This document shows, piece after piece, positions 54,707 to 63,066 of a stretch of 64,000 bases of DNA. A program made the translations under genes and the position numbers. The DNA is from Maribacter arcticus (lineage in GTDB: Bacteria > Bacteroidota > Bacteroidia > Flavobacteriales > Flavobacteriaceae), in contig NZ_FUYL01000001.1 in the NCBI RefSeq assembly GCF_900167935.1, positions 310,001 to 374,000 on the forward strand, in the 5' to 3' direction. The notes under the pieces were generated by a model that was not told the DNA's origin, did not search any database, and saw only the letters and a list, made by a program, of their open reading frames with translations. Numbering within the stretch: the first letter of the stretch is position 1; each line of letters opens with the position of its first letter.

Positions 54707-55225
54707 ATGAAGCTTTTCAAAAAAATTCTATTAATATTTTTAGCTGTAATAATTGCCTTTTTCCTCTTTCTTTTGTGGTACCAAAACAACTATTCGATGG
54801 ATGTTGTTGCGCCTTATGTTGTCAACACTCCTAGCTTTGAAAAAAAGCTATTGATTGCTACTCAGGGTAGTGATTTTAAAAATAAGGTGACTAGTGGAAT
54901 TGTGGATTATTTTAAAGCTGATTCTGTCTATATCGAAGTTGTTGATATTTCAACACTACCGACTATTAATCCAAGAAAATATAACGCTTTAGTTATTATA
55001 CATACTTGGGAGAATTGGAAACCGCCCATAACTGTACAAACTTTTATTGAGAAATACCCTGAGCATAAAAATAAAATTGTTGTGCTCACAACCTCTGGTG
55101 AAGGCAGCTATAAAATGGAAGGAATAGATGCTATAACGGGCGAATCAATACTTGCTGATGCTCCGATTTTTATTGATACGATAGTTGCGAGATTGAATAG
55201 GTTGTTAATTTCAAAAGAAAATTAA
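54707..55225 (+). CDS. membrane-anchored flavodoxin-like protein
   Basis: 172 residues. One TM helix (about 6-24: KILLIFLAVIIAFFLFLLWY), then a flavodoxin-like domain: KLLIATQGSDFKNKVTSGIV (phosphate-loop region), YNALVIIHTWENWKPP, KIVVLTTSGEGSYKM. The phosphate loop is TQGSDF rather than the classical T-x-T-G-x-T, so FMN binding is uncertain. It probably carries electrons at the membrane. Confidence 0.7.
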   Translation: MKLFKKILLIFLAVIIAFFLFLLWYQNNYSMDVVAPYVVNTPSFEKKLLIATQGSDFKNKVTSGIVDYFKADSVYIEVVDISTLPTINPRKYNALVIIHTWENWKPPITVQTFIEKYPEHKNKIVVLTTSGEGSYKMEGIDAITGESILADAPIFIDTIVARLNRLLISKEN

Positions 55226-55247
55226 TGAGCGAATTGGGTATGTGAAA

Positions 55248-55373
55248 ATGAAACGTAAAAAAATTATAATATTTAATACGGAAATGAATAAAACCTGGTT
55301 ACTTATCCTTGCAATTTTATTGGTCATTGACCTTATAATTGGAATTTTGGTGTTTTTTGATACTAGCATATAA
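55248..55373 (+). CDS. 41-residue single-TM protein
   Basis: ATG at 55248, TAA at 55371. MKRKKIIIFNTEMNKTWLLI leads into a single hydrophobic helix (LAILLVIDLIIGILVFF). An internal ATG at 55284 could instead give a 29-residue form. It follows the flavodoxin-like gene by 22 bp and is likely its co-transcribed membrane partner. Confidence 0.55.
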   Translation: MKRKKIIIFNTEMNKTWLLILAILLVIDLIIGILVFFDTSI

Positions 55374-55503
55374 AGCACTGGTATTTCGTTTTTTTAGATA
55401 ATAGTTAAGAGGTATTTAGGAATGCATGATAGGATAAAAGGGGAAAATGAATAATTGGTTAAGATTTATTGTCCGCTTGCTAACTAACAAATTCTAATAC
55501 TAC

Positions 55504-55546
55504 TGATTTTTATCATTTTATAAATTTATCATAATCCTTAGTTTTA
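55504..55546 (+). promoter_or_regulatory. CRP/FNR-type promoter for 55586-56275
   Basis: TGATTTTTATCA at 55504-55515, 23 bp, TAGTTTTA at 55539-55546. Confidence 0.83.
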
Positions 55547-55585
55547 AAGTGTAGGCATCAGTGCCTTTATGTAAAACATAAAAAA

Positions 55586-56275
55586 ATGAAATTGATTAAG
55601 ATTCTTAGAACAGTTATTGTGGTATTGCTCTTGGCTTCATGTCAACCTTCAGTGGTTTTTGGGGAGCCACAACCTGTAGATGTTAAACCACTTTCAACTA
55701 TTCCGAATATTTACAAGGGTATTTACTGGTGCAAGATAGATAGTGCATCTTTGTATGTTGATGATAAGGCCTTTATTAGGCGCAAAGAGTTCTTGATAAA
55801 AACTACCAAGGAAGAAATAGTGGCAGACCCTGATCTTGAACTAGTAAACGGGCAGCTGTATGTAAAGGATTGGGAGGGTTATTTTCCTATTACCGAAAAA
55901 GGAGACACCATAATTTCCCAAATTATCATACGCGATACTATTTTTGCAATTAATGGTACACAGATTGTAAAACCCTTTAAAGGGCATCTTGTTTTAAATC
56001 TAAAATTGGACGAAGATGCTTGGGAAATCTTAGTGGTTTCTCAACGAAGGGGTGAATTGCTGACTATTGCTCGGGCAGATATGCCAGAAAACTTAGCAAG
56101 ATTAGATTCCATTACCACAGTGAGTACGCTTAAAGGAACTGATAGTATTCGAACTCAAATTTACTTGAAACCTACGGCTAAGGAGTTTGAACGTATTTAT
56201 GATGAAGGATTACTTTTCCATAGATCGTGTACGGAATACGAAAGAATTTTTCCTTTAAAAGAAGTCATTGATTAA
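55586..56275 (+). CDS. lipoprotein, unknown
   Basis: 229 residues. The lipobox LLLASC is near residue 19. The mature part has PNIYKGIYWCKIDSASLYVD and repeated short beta motifs. Periplasmic face of a membrane; function not recognised. Confidence 0.72.
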   Translation: MKLIKILRTVIVVLLLASCQPSVVFGEPQPVDVKPLSTIPNIYKGIYWCKIDSASLYVDDKAFIRRKEFLIKTTKEEIVADPDLELVNGQLYVKDWEGYFPITEKGDTIISQIIIRDTIFAINGTQIVKPFKGHLVLNLKLDEDAWEILVVSQRRGELLTIARADMPENLARLDSITTVSTLKGTDSIRTQIYLKPTAKEFERIYDEGLLFHRSCTEYERIFPLKEVID

Positions 56276-56655
56276 ATATCATTGAACTACTCATCAATAA
56301 TAAGCCATTTCAAAGTTATAGACTATTAAGTATTTCGTTGACTTCTATGTTTATGAGATAATAGTATTGAAAACCGGTGGGTGGATTTCGGCTAATTGTA
56401 TTGTAAATGCATTGCCCTTGCTCAATGGCCGAACTACCTATTTCTTGTATTTGGGTGGGATTATTATAGATTAGGTAAAAAATGAACGTATTATAAAAGG
56501 ATGATATAGAGCAAACTCAATTGGGGGCGAATTTTCCCCGTTTTATATTATGTGCTTTTTTCATCATCACCGTTTGAATTTTTCATTCTCTACGGAATAC
56601 AGGGTTACTTATCTATTAGGGTTTCAAAACAATTTCAATAGAATTGGTCTTAACA
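56276..56655. other. gene-free stretch with an unassigned minus-strand frame
   Basis: A minus-strand frame without ATG, open from about 56522 to a TAA near 56325, reads like protein (IQEIGSSAIEQGQCIYNTIS is part of it), but I recognise no family and see no start. It may be a gene fragment. Nothing else found apart from the operator at 56656. Confidence 0.3.
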
Positions 56656-56667
56656 TGATGCAGGTCA
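56656..56667 (+). promoter_or_regulatory. CRP/FNR-type operator for 56718-57122
   Basis: TGATGCAGGTCA, 51 bp from the ATG at 56718, with TATTTTG at 24 bp. Its position inside the longer upstream frame shows that the earlier ATGs are not used. Confidence 0.78.
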
Positions 56668-56717
56668 TTTCAAATTTCTTCATCATACTTTTATTTTGTT
56701 ATTTAAATTTTAAAGTG

Positions 56718-57122
56718 ATGGAAAGCAGAAACTTATACAAATCCTATGTTCTATTTATAACAGTAATAGTTTTATTGTTTTTAGCTAGCTGTGGTCCCAT
56801 AGTTGTTTCATCTAGAATCGGTCAACCACCACCGCCATGGTTCTATCCAAATCGTTTAGAAGTAGTTAGGTATGTCTATTTTCCCGAATATAGCTTCTAT
56901 TATGATCTTTCAGCGCGAACCTATGTCTATCTAGATGGTGGGGTATGGGTAAGGCGAAACGTATTGCCATCGAGATACCAAAATATCGATTTAAGGCGAT
57001 CGAAATATGAACGAATTCGTAACTATAGTGATGAGAACATTCGTCGTTATCATGAAAATAATAATGCAAATAGAGGAAGAAGTAATAGAACGACACCACG
57101 TTCGAATACTAGAAGAAATTAA
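56718..57122 (+). CDS. basic lipoprotein, unknown
   Basis: The frame opens at 56550, but the operator at 56656 lies inside it, so the ATG at 56718 is chosen (134 residues). Signal ending LFLASC with the lipid Cys near residue 25; then aromatic and proline-rich mature sequence (PPPPWFYPNRLEVVRYVYFP) and a highly basic Arg/Asn tail. Secreted. Function unknown. Confidence 0.7.
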   Translation: MESRNLYKSYVLFITVIVLLFLASCGPIVVSSRIGQPPPPWFYPNRLEVVRYVYFPEYSFYYDLSARTYVYLDGGVWVRRNVLPSRYQNIDLRRSKYERIRNYSDENIRRYHENNNANRGRSNRTTPRSNTRRN

Positions 57123-57603
57123 ATAATTTAAAGACTCTACTATTAATAGTAGTACTTGTACTGCTTTTTACAGCATGTAAAGTTCAAGTAAAATAGCCGT
57201 TGACTAGATAAACAGAGAAGGATTCAAATATTGAACCCAAAGGTTCTTGGAAGGTTAACAAAGAATATAACGAACTTGGTAATCTTATAAAGTACGATTC
57301 TGTTTATTCATATCTGTATACTAACATTAAAGGCGATTCGATAAAAGTAAACCTAGATAGTATTATAGCATCTTCTCGAAAATATATCAGGAAAGCGCTC
57401 TTTTTCAGTAGTAAGACAATCTCTCATTTTTTCTAAAAATGATTTCCTTTTTATGAGAGAGTTTTTGGGACGATTATTTCTTTGACAAATGGGGAGGAAA
57501 ATCTATGGAAATGGAAGAGATGATGAGCAGAACGGACTCGACCCGTAATGCCTTCTTAAAACGATATAATTCTGGGCCAATGGAATCCAACAAGAAAGAT
57601 TAG
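57123..57603 (+). pseudogene. degraded lipoprotein gene
   Basis: NNLKTLLLIVVLVLLFTACK is an intact lipoprotein signal, lacking a start codon, and runs into a TAG and TAA. Downstream, SNIEPKGSWKVNKEYNELGN through SIIASSRKYIRK is open in one frame. The end is readable only in another frame: DKWGGKSMEMEEMMSRTDST to a TAG at 57601-57603. At least two stops and two frameshifts. A former relative of the lipoproteins upstream. Confidence 0.65.
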
Positions 57604-57662
57604 CAATACTTTCTAAAAGATATTAAGGAAACATATTCATGATTCTTTAGAATTCATTGACC

Positions 57663-58469
57663 TTATTGATTTTCAGGAAGTACCAAGAGTGGTACGCGGG
57701 TCATAAAAGTCATATTTTTAATAATTGGTTCGCGTACCATTTTTTCAAAAAATCCATGTTTGGTTTTTAGAAAGGTGACCATGCCGATGTTCTTATATTG
57801 TTTTTCTAAATCTTTTAGTGTTGACGACACCGAATTCTTTTTTTTAACCTGTATAAATCGATGCTTAGTGTCGTTTAGGTGATTTTGAAGCAATTCTTTG
57901 TTTGATTTTTGAATGTTTTCAAGTTCGTTTTTTGAATTGATGTATACAATGTTTATGATTGAATCCCAAAGGGAGGATATCTTAATCAGCGGTGTTAATT
58001 CAAGAGGAGTGAATGCATGTTTATAATCGCTTGCAAAAAGAATATCATCAGGTATGTCATAATCATATTCGCCGGGTACGGCAATGATAGGGCAATTATC
58101 AATATATTTTATAACACTGGTAGTAACGCTTCCCATAAAGATTTCCTTTAATGCTGAAGACCCCTTCGTACCCATAAAAACATAATCGATTTCTTTTTCA
58201 GCTATAGTTTTTTCTATACCACCCAAAGCTGTATCGGTCAACAATACGTTTTCAAACGTATGTTTTGCATTCTTCATTGCCTCTAGTCTTTTTTGTAGTA
58301 GTTCTAAAGCGTTACCTGCATCTACTTTAGTACCTGTTTCAGAGGGTACAATGTAATAGGCATGTAATAGGTAAAAAGTACACGGCTCCCGCTCAAATAG
58401 ATAAGCAGCATATTCGATAGCATTTTGTGCTATTTCTGAAAAATCGGTGGGTAGCAATATTTTGTACAT
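57663..58469 (-). CDS. universal stress protein, tandem UspA domains
   Basis: 268 residues, the shortest of the twelve. MYKILLPTDFSEIAQNAIEY, loop GTKGSSALKEIFMGS near 100-114, domain 2 from DIPDDILFASDYKH. Closest to the 13176/14080 type by overall pattern. Own promoter at 58515. Confidence 0.92.
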   Translation of the reverse strand: MYKILLPTDFSEIAQNAIEYAAYLFEREPCTFYLLHAYYIVPSETGTKVDAGNALELLQKRLEAMKNAKHTFENVLLTDTALGGIEKTIAEKEIDYVFMGTKGSSALKEIFMGSVTTSVIKYIDNCPIIAVPGEYDYDIPDDILFASDYKHAFTPLELTPLIKISSLWDSIINIVYINSKNELENIQKSNKELLQNHLNDTKHRFIQVKKKNSVSSTLKDLEKQYKNIGMVTFLKTKHGFFEKMVREPIIKNMTFMTRVPLLVLPENQ

Positions 58470-58483
58470 GGTGTATTTTTTTT

Positions 58484-58526
58484 TAAAAGTACTGTTGGCA
58501 ATTATGCAAAACCATGATATTGGTCA
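58484..58526 (-). promoter_or_regulatory. CRP/FNR-type promoter for 57663-58469
   Basis: TGATATTGGTCA at 58515-58526, 23 bp, TACTTTTA at 58484-58491; ATG 46 bp from the box. Confidence 0.85.
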
Positions 58527-58675
58527 GTCAGCTAAAAGGGATGATGATTTGGTTTTAAGGTTTACATGATGTTGCCTAATAAGATAAAGTGAACCTCCTC
58601 ATTTTGGGTAAGGTGAAAAATCATTAAGTTTATGATTATGTTATTTTTTTTTCAACATGACTAAAAAATTAAATA

Positions 58676-59041
58676 ATGGCTTCAATTATACATTTTGATA
58701 TTTCTTCAGATGATGTTCTTAGGGCCAAGAGTTTTATAAAAACTTATTTGGATGGAAAATAGAGAAATTCCCCAATGGTCTTGCGGAATACTACCTTATT
58801 GAAACATTGGTAAGGCAGGAGAAAAAGGTATTGGTGGAGGAATAGCCAAAAGAAAAAGTCTAGTCAGCACATTACTAATTTTATTAAAGTAAATTCTATG
58901 GATGAAGCTATGGACAAAGTGAGGGAACTAGAAGGGGAAATCGTTGAACCTAAATCTATTATTTCAAATATCGGGCACATCGTAGGTTGTAAGGATAATG
59001 AAGGGAATAGCTTTGGACTCGTGGGGGTCACTGAAAAATAA
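58676..59041 (+). pseudogene. VOC/glyoxalase family gene with several frameshifts
   Basis: The ATG at 58676 opens MASIIHFDISSDDVLRAKSF. The next expected segment FYKNLFGWKIEKFPNGLAEY appears one frame on, then KAGEKGIGGGIAKR, then MDEAMDKVRELEGEIVEPKS to the TAA at 59039-59041. In frame these form a typical single-domain VOC protein (strand-helix, FGWKIEKF, GGGI, helix DEAMDKV, GNSFGLV). At least three frameshifts make it inactive. Confidence 0.75.
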
Positions 59042-59091
59042 AACTACTTATAGTATCTATCACCAACATTTTTTAAAATTAAATCATGGAC

Positions 59092-59135
59092 TGACCAATG
59101 TCATTTTTATACTTTTTATTTAGGGGTAGATTTAT
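59092..59135 (+). promoter_or_regulatory. CRP/FNR-type promoter ahead of the AI-2E transporter
   Basis: TGACCAATGTCA at 59092-59103, 24 bp, TAGATTTA at 59128-59135. The leader to 59338 is long. It contains only a 22-codon frame at 59213 (MTITKDLNERKKANDF) whose reality is unclear. Confidence 0.68.
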
Positions 59136-59337
59136 CCTGATAGTTTAGTTGGCAATATCAACACTGAATACAAAAAGCAGTAGGCTGTAACTTACCCTTT
59201 TTGATCGCGATTATGACAATAACCAAAGATTTAAACGAGCGTAAGAAAGCAAACGACTTTACCCAATTTTATAAGAAATAGGAGTTTTGTCCAAGGTCAA
59301 AGAAAAATTTAAATTGATATAATTTTTTAAAATACGA

Positions 59338-60466
59338 TGCGAAAATACACCCTCAATTTAGCAAATACTTTTTATTTCATTTTTACGCTTACCCTAGTTA
59401 TCTGGATTCTTCTTGCGGCCAAAGTGGTAATTATTCCGCTAGTATTCAGTTTTTTTTTGCCTTAATGTTAAAACCCATAGTAACCTTTTTTGAACTAAAA
59501 TTTCATAATCGAATTTTGGCAATATTTACGGCATATGTTCTAGCCGTTGCTCCACTTTTTATTTTAATTTTCTTCTTTTTCAATCAAACCAGAATTCTCT
59601 TTAGTGATTTACCCTCGGTTCGAGACCGCTTGGCAGAAATGATGATGATTATTTCCGATTGGTCTGACCAAAAACTTAGTTTAAAGGCCGATACAACCGC
59701 TAGTTGGGTATCTGAAAATGTGCTGGCGGCATCTGATTTTTCAATAGACATTATTAAGGGAAGTCTGCAATCGACCACTACTGTATTGGCCCATTTGGTG
59801 CTTATTGTTGTGATTACCTATTTTATGCTATTATACAGTACGGCATTCAAAAGTTTTCTATTGGCACAAGCAAATCTTGAAAACAGAAAAAGACTTGAAC
59901 AATTTTTTAAGAAGTTACAATATCTTGCAAAACGTTATTTGTTGGGACAGGGCTTGGTCATAATAATTTTAGGCCTCTTAATTGGGTCAGGGTTGTGGCT
60001 CATTGGTGTTCCTTATCCTTTCTTTTGGGGTTTTTTGGCAGGTTTTCTTGAAATTATCCCCTATATCGGTACTTCTATCGGTGGAATTTTGCCCGTTTTA
60101 TACATGTTTATGATAGCCGATAATTATTGGCAACCTATTGCTGTAGTTGGTCTTTATATAGTTGTGCAACAATTGGAGGGTAATTTAATTTCGCCGAACA
60201 TCATGGGTACGAGCATTAGAATTAACCCCTTGTTTGTAATTCTAGGACTTTTTATTGGGGGTATTTTATGGGGAATTCCAGGTATGATTTTGGCTTTACC
60301 GATTTTGGCGATGACAAAAGAAATATTTAGAAGTTTTGATATGTTTAAACCATTGAGTTACCTAATGGAAGATGGTCTAGCCCGTAAAAAGAATGTTTTT
60401 CTAGAACTTTTCGATGATGAAAAATACAGGTTCTTTAATTTTTTTTTCCAAGAAAGACAAGAATAA
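59338..60466 (+). pseudogene. AI-2E family transporter with a homopolymer frameshift
   Basis: The ATG at 59338 opens MRKYTLNLANTFYFIFTLTL, first TM, up to PLVFSFFLP and a TAA at 59464. From the overlapping ATG at 59465 (MLKPIVTFFELK) 333 codons continue as the rest of an AI-2E/PerM permease with about seven TMs, GLWLIGVPYPFFWGFLAGFL and PYIGTSIGGILPV. The run of nine T at 59450-59458 sits at the switch: a tenth T would give SFFFALMLKPIV in frame. Either a real frameshift, slippage-regulated expression, or a base-call error. The larger part alone starts at a possible ATG. Confidence 0.75.
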
Positions 60467-60479
60467 CACATAGTTACAC

Positions 60480-61157
60480 TCAAATCAACTCACTTGATTT
60501 TTGATTTTCAATATGCAAGGATTGTTTCACTATTCTGTACAAGGCCATGTCTAGGCCAATGAACCAAATAATAAATAATGCAAACGTAAATTTTTGTATG
60601 ACAGGAAGCGCCTTTATACATATGCCGGTTTCGTAAATATAATAATTGGAAAGAAAGGTGATAATACAGACTACACCTAACAGAAAAAGTTTTTTATAGT
60701 TGGTTTTATAAAGTTCTACACAACAACCAATAAAGGCGACAACGCCAAATACCCCCGCTATACGTACAATTACATCATGATTGCCGATTGCTAAAAATAG
60801 AATGGACAATAACGATAAGTACCCCGAAGTACTCATAATCTTTTGAATGTTATTTTTTGTTTTGAATAATTTCGGAAGCAAAGACCATAAAAAAAATATA
60901 CCGGCACAAAGTAGGAATAAAGCCGTAATTGCATATGTTCGACCTTTGTTTGGTTCCCCGTTGATAGCATTGATATCTAATAAGTCGCAAAGATAATTGT
61001 GCCAAAAACTAAAACCATTTGTATCTGTGACTATCCAAGATCCCCCAGGATAATGTTTAGCAGCCATAAAATAAAAAAGAATGAATGAGCCAATGCCAAT
61101 TAATGGTAGCGACAATAGAAAAAGCTCGTAAGAATCTAATACTGGCTTAGTTTTCAT
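60480..61157 (-). CDS. integral membrane protein (DUF998-like)
   Basis: 225 residues, about six TM helices. The order SFILFYFMAAKHYPGGSW, FWHNYLCDLLD, AIGNHDVIVRIAGVFGVVAF resembles DUF998-type membrane proteins of unknown function. No operator is adjacent; it lies 50 bp downstream of the last hairpin of RNA locus B and might be reached by read-through. Confidence 0.7.
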   Translation of the reverse strand: MKTKPVLDSYELFLLSLPLIGIGSFILFYFMAAKHYPGGSWIVTDTNGFSFWHNYLCDLLDINAINGEPNKGRTYAITALFLLCAGIFFLWSLLPKLFKTKNNIQKIMSTSGYLSLLSILFLAIGNHDVIVRIAGVFGVVAFIGCCVELYKTNYKKLFLLGVVCIITFLSNYYIYETGICIKALPVIQKFTFALFIIWFIGLDMALYRIVKQSLHIENQKSSELI

Positions 61158-61208
61158 GAGCAGGTATTTGTATATGTTCTATTGATACAGTTGAAAGGTA
61201 TAAAAACA

Positions 61209-61388
61209 GAAACAGGAGGCCTATGGTCTCCTGTTTCTTTTGAAGTGTTCGTTTTATTCTTTGCGTTACATCTAACCTTAATTCATCTTATCACTAAAAT
61301 GAAATAGGGGCGATTTTGTCAATAAATAATTCGAACACTTTTCGACCTTTATAATCTTGCGATAATATTGGTCTTTCCCTAAATGCTT
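61209..61388 (-). ncRNA. hairpin-ended RNA unit 4 of locus B
   Basis: Terminal hairpin 61209-61237: GAAACAGGAG/CTCCTGTTTC (10 perfect pairs), followed by TGTTTTTA on the minus strand. It shares ATCGCAAGAT with unit 2. The stem closely matches that of locus A unit 2 (AAACAGGAG). Confidence 0.5.
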
Positions 61389-61391
61389 TTT

Positions 61392-61590
61392 AAAAAGGAC
61401 CAGAATACCAGAATATCCGGTCCTTTTTTTGGTATCGCATTTCTATGAATTTTGAACGCAGATCAAGTTACAATGTACTAGCTACAATTTCACTTGCTTT
61501 TTTCAATAAAAGAAATGGATGCAATACCAAATATATGGCCGCTAAGGCATTGTTGCTTAGAAGCCCTAATTTTTTACTTATAATTTTAAA
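61392..61590 (-). ncRNA. hairpin-ended RNA unit 3 of locus B
   Basis: Terminal hairpin 61392-61428 (AAAAAGGACC.GAATA pairs with TATCCGGTCCTTTTT), followed by TTTTTAAAA. About 200 nt from the previous hairpin; no ORF. Confidence 0.5.
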
Positions 61591-61593
61591 GAA

Positions 61594-61780
61594 GAAACAG
61601 GAAGCCTAAACTTCCTGTTTTCCGTAAAGAATTTAATTAGTTGTTACCTTTTATCAATTTTTTAAACCAACTTATTGCTAAGATTATTTAACGTATCGAT
61701 TTGGGTAGCGACAGCATTTTCTTCTTTACTATGACTTGTACCATCTTGCGATTATACAAATCAATTCCTTTTTATTTTAA
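61594..61780 (-). ncRNA. hairpin-ended RNA unit 2 of locus B
   Basis: Terminal hairpin 61594-61622: GAAACAGGAAG/CTTCCTGTTTTC. The body contains TTAGCAATAAG (also in unit 1) and ATCGCAAGAT (also in unit 4). Confidence 0.5.
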
Positions 61781-61782
61781 AA

Positions 61783-61999
61783 GAAACCAAGTCACCGCAG
61801 TAACCTGGTTTCTAAGAAGATGATATTTCACCAATTTACGCTTACACTGACTCTTATTTGTGCTTATTGCTAAACCAAAATAGAATTCAAACGGTCTAAA
61901 TGGTTACGTGCAACCTTCTTCTTTTTAAATTGAACCCTGGTTCCCCCGAACAAGATTCAAATGACTATTAATTTCAAAGAACATTATTATTGTTGATGA
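61783..61999 (-). ncRNA. hairpin-ended RNA unit 1 of locus B
   Basis: Predicted start near 61999, after TAATTTAG. Terminal hairpin 61783-61812 (GAAACCA.GT pairs with ACCTGGTTTC) preceded by CATCTTCTTAGAAACC, as in locus A unit 1. It contains GGTTTAGCAATAAG and AGAAGAAGGTT. A 19-codon ORF at its 5' end (MFFEINSHLN) is not conserved in locus A. Confidence 0.55.
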
Positions 62000-62004
62000 T
62001 GATG

Positions 62005-62047
62005 CTAAATTAAGGCAAGCATGACATCTTCAAAATGACCTAGGTCA
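62005..62047 (-). promoter_or_regulatory. CRP/FNR-type promoter of RNA locus B
   Basis: TGACCTAGGTCA at 62036-62047, 23 bp, TAATTTAG at 62005-62012; the same 12-mer as locus A. The box contains the stop codon (TGA, 62045-62047 on the minus strand) of the PDZ frame. Confidence 0.87.
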
Positions 62048-62362
62048 GTTTGGTGAAAATTTTTCAGTTTTAGGAATTTTTAGAGCCAAATTCATGATTT
62101 TTCCCTTTCTTAAAATGATGGCTTTTAAGGTGTCACCGAATTTAAGGTTATGTATAACTGACCAAGCCTTTGTAAGATTTTTTTCATTCGTTAATGGTAT
62201 ATTGTTAAAAGTTAATAAAACAACGCCACCAACATCTAATTGATTTCCCTCAATATTTAGTTGATAGAATGCCCCCCCCCCCCTTAAGCCTAGGTTATCT
62301 CCTGAATATTTTGGTGAAAGGTCTTTTGTTGTTGTAAAAACTACTAAAAAATAGAGGGTAAT
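62045..62362 (-). pseudogene. PDZ-domain fragment with a 12-G tract
   Basis: Open minus-strand frame of 106 codons without a usable start, bounded upstream by a TGA at 62363-62365. It reads KYSGDNLGLR-GGG-AFYQLNI, then VGGVVLLTFNNIPLTNEKNL and LKFGDTLKAIILRKGK: an HtrA-type PDZ (GLR.., VLLTFNN.., FGDTLK..ILRKGK). A run of 12 G (62272-62283) encodes the RGGG; in this sequence it keeps the frame. The protease or membrane part is missing. A truncated relic or, less likely, the end of a slippage-controlled gene. Confidence 0.6.
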
Positions 62363-62418
62363 TCATGAATATCTACAAGTTGGTAAAACGAATTTTATAG
62401 ACTAATATTTTTTCTTAC

Positions 62419-63060
62419 TTAAAGATCAAGTGTCTTTTTAGAATTGGTTTTCTCTAGTATTTGTATGGCTTTTTGATCGGTAACTTGTTCGAAATTTTTG
62501 TAAAACTGACCAACTGCCCTAAAATTATCAGGTATTAATATACAGATGACTTCATCTACATTTTCGGTATTCGATATTTTATAGATTGCAGAAGCAGGAG
62601 CAACAGGTATGGCTATTATAATTTTAGATGGATTTTGTTTGTATACTAGTTCTATAGTCGCCAACAAGGTATTTCCGGTCGCGACACCGTCATCTACTAT
62701 AATTATCGTCTTGTTCTTCAGGTTGGCTGGAGATTGATGCTTGTAGTATTGATTGTACCGCTCTCTCAGTGTTTTTCGAATACGAGCGGTCTCTTGGTCA
62801 ATATAACTTTTTTCTATTCCCATGGCATTGGTCAAGACGATGCTTTCTAGACTAATGGCACCAATAGCATATTCTTTATTAGTAGGGTAACCTATTTTTT
62901 TAGTTAACACTACATCTAAAGGGGCTTGTAAGCTCTTTGCTACTTGTGCTCCTACAGGTAATCCGCCTCTGGGTATTGCTAAAACCACTACATTTTCTTC
63001 TTTGAATTTAGTTAATTTCTTAGCCAGTTGTGTTCCTGCATCATTTCTATCTTCAAACAT
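62419..63060 (-). CDS. phosphoribosyltransferase
   Basis: 213 residues. PRGGLPVGAQVA near 29, the basic block LTKKIGYPTNKEYAIGA near 52, and the PRPP-binding loop IIIVDDGVATGNTLL near 120. Type I PRTase fold, base substrate unknown. Six bp after the hydrolase gene, same operon. In Mycobacterium Rv0571c, a DosR gene, the two domains form one polypeptide. Confidence 0.9.
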   Translation of the reverse strand: MFEDRNDAGTQLAKKLTKFKEENVVVLAIPRGGLPVGAQVAKSLQAPLDVVLTKKIGYPTNKEYAIGAISLESIVLTNAMGIEKSYIDQETARIRKTLRERYNQYYKHQSPANLKNKTIIIVDDGVATGNTLLATIELVYKQNPSKIIIAIPVAPASAIYKISNTENVDEVICILIPDNFRAVGQFYKNFEQVTDQKAIQILEKTNSKKTLDL

Positions 63061-63066
63061 GGGTTT

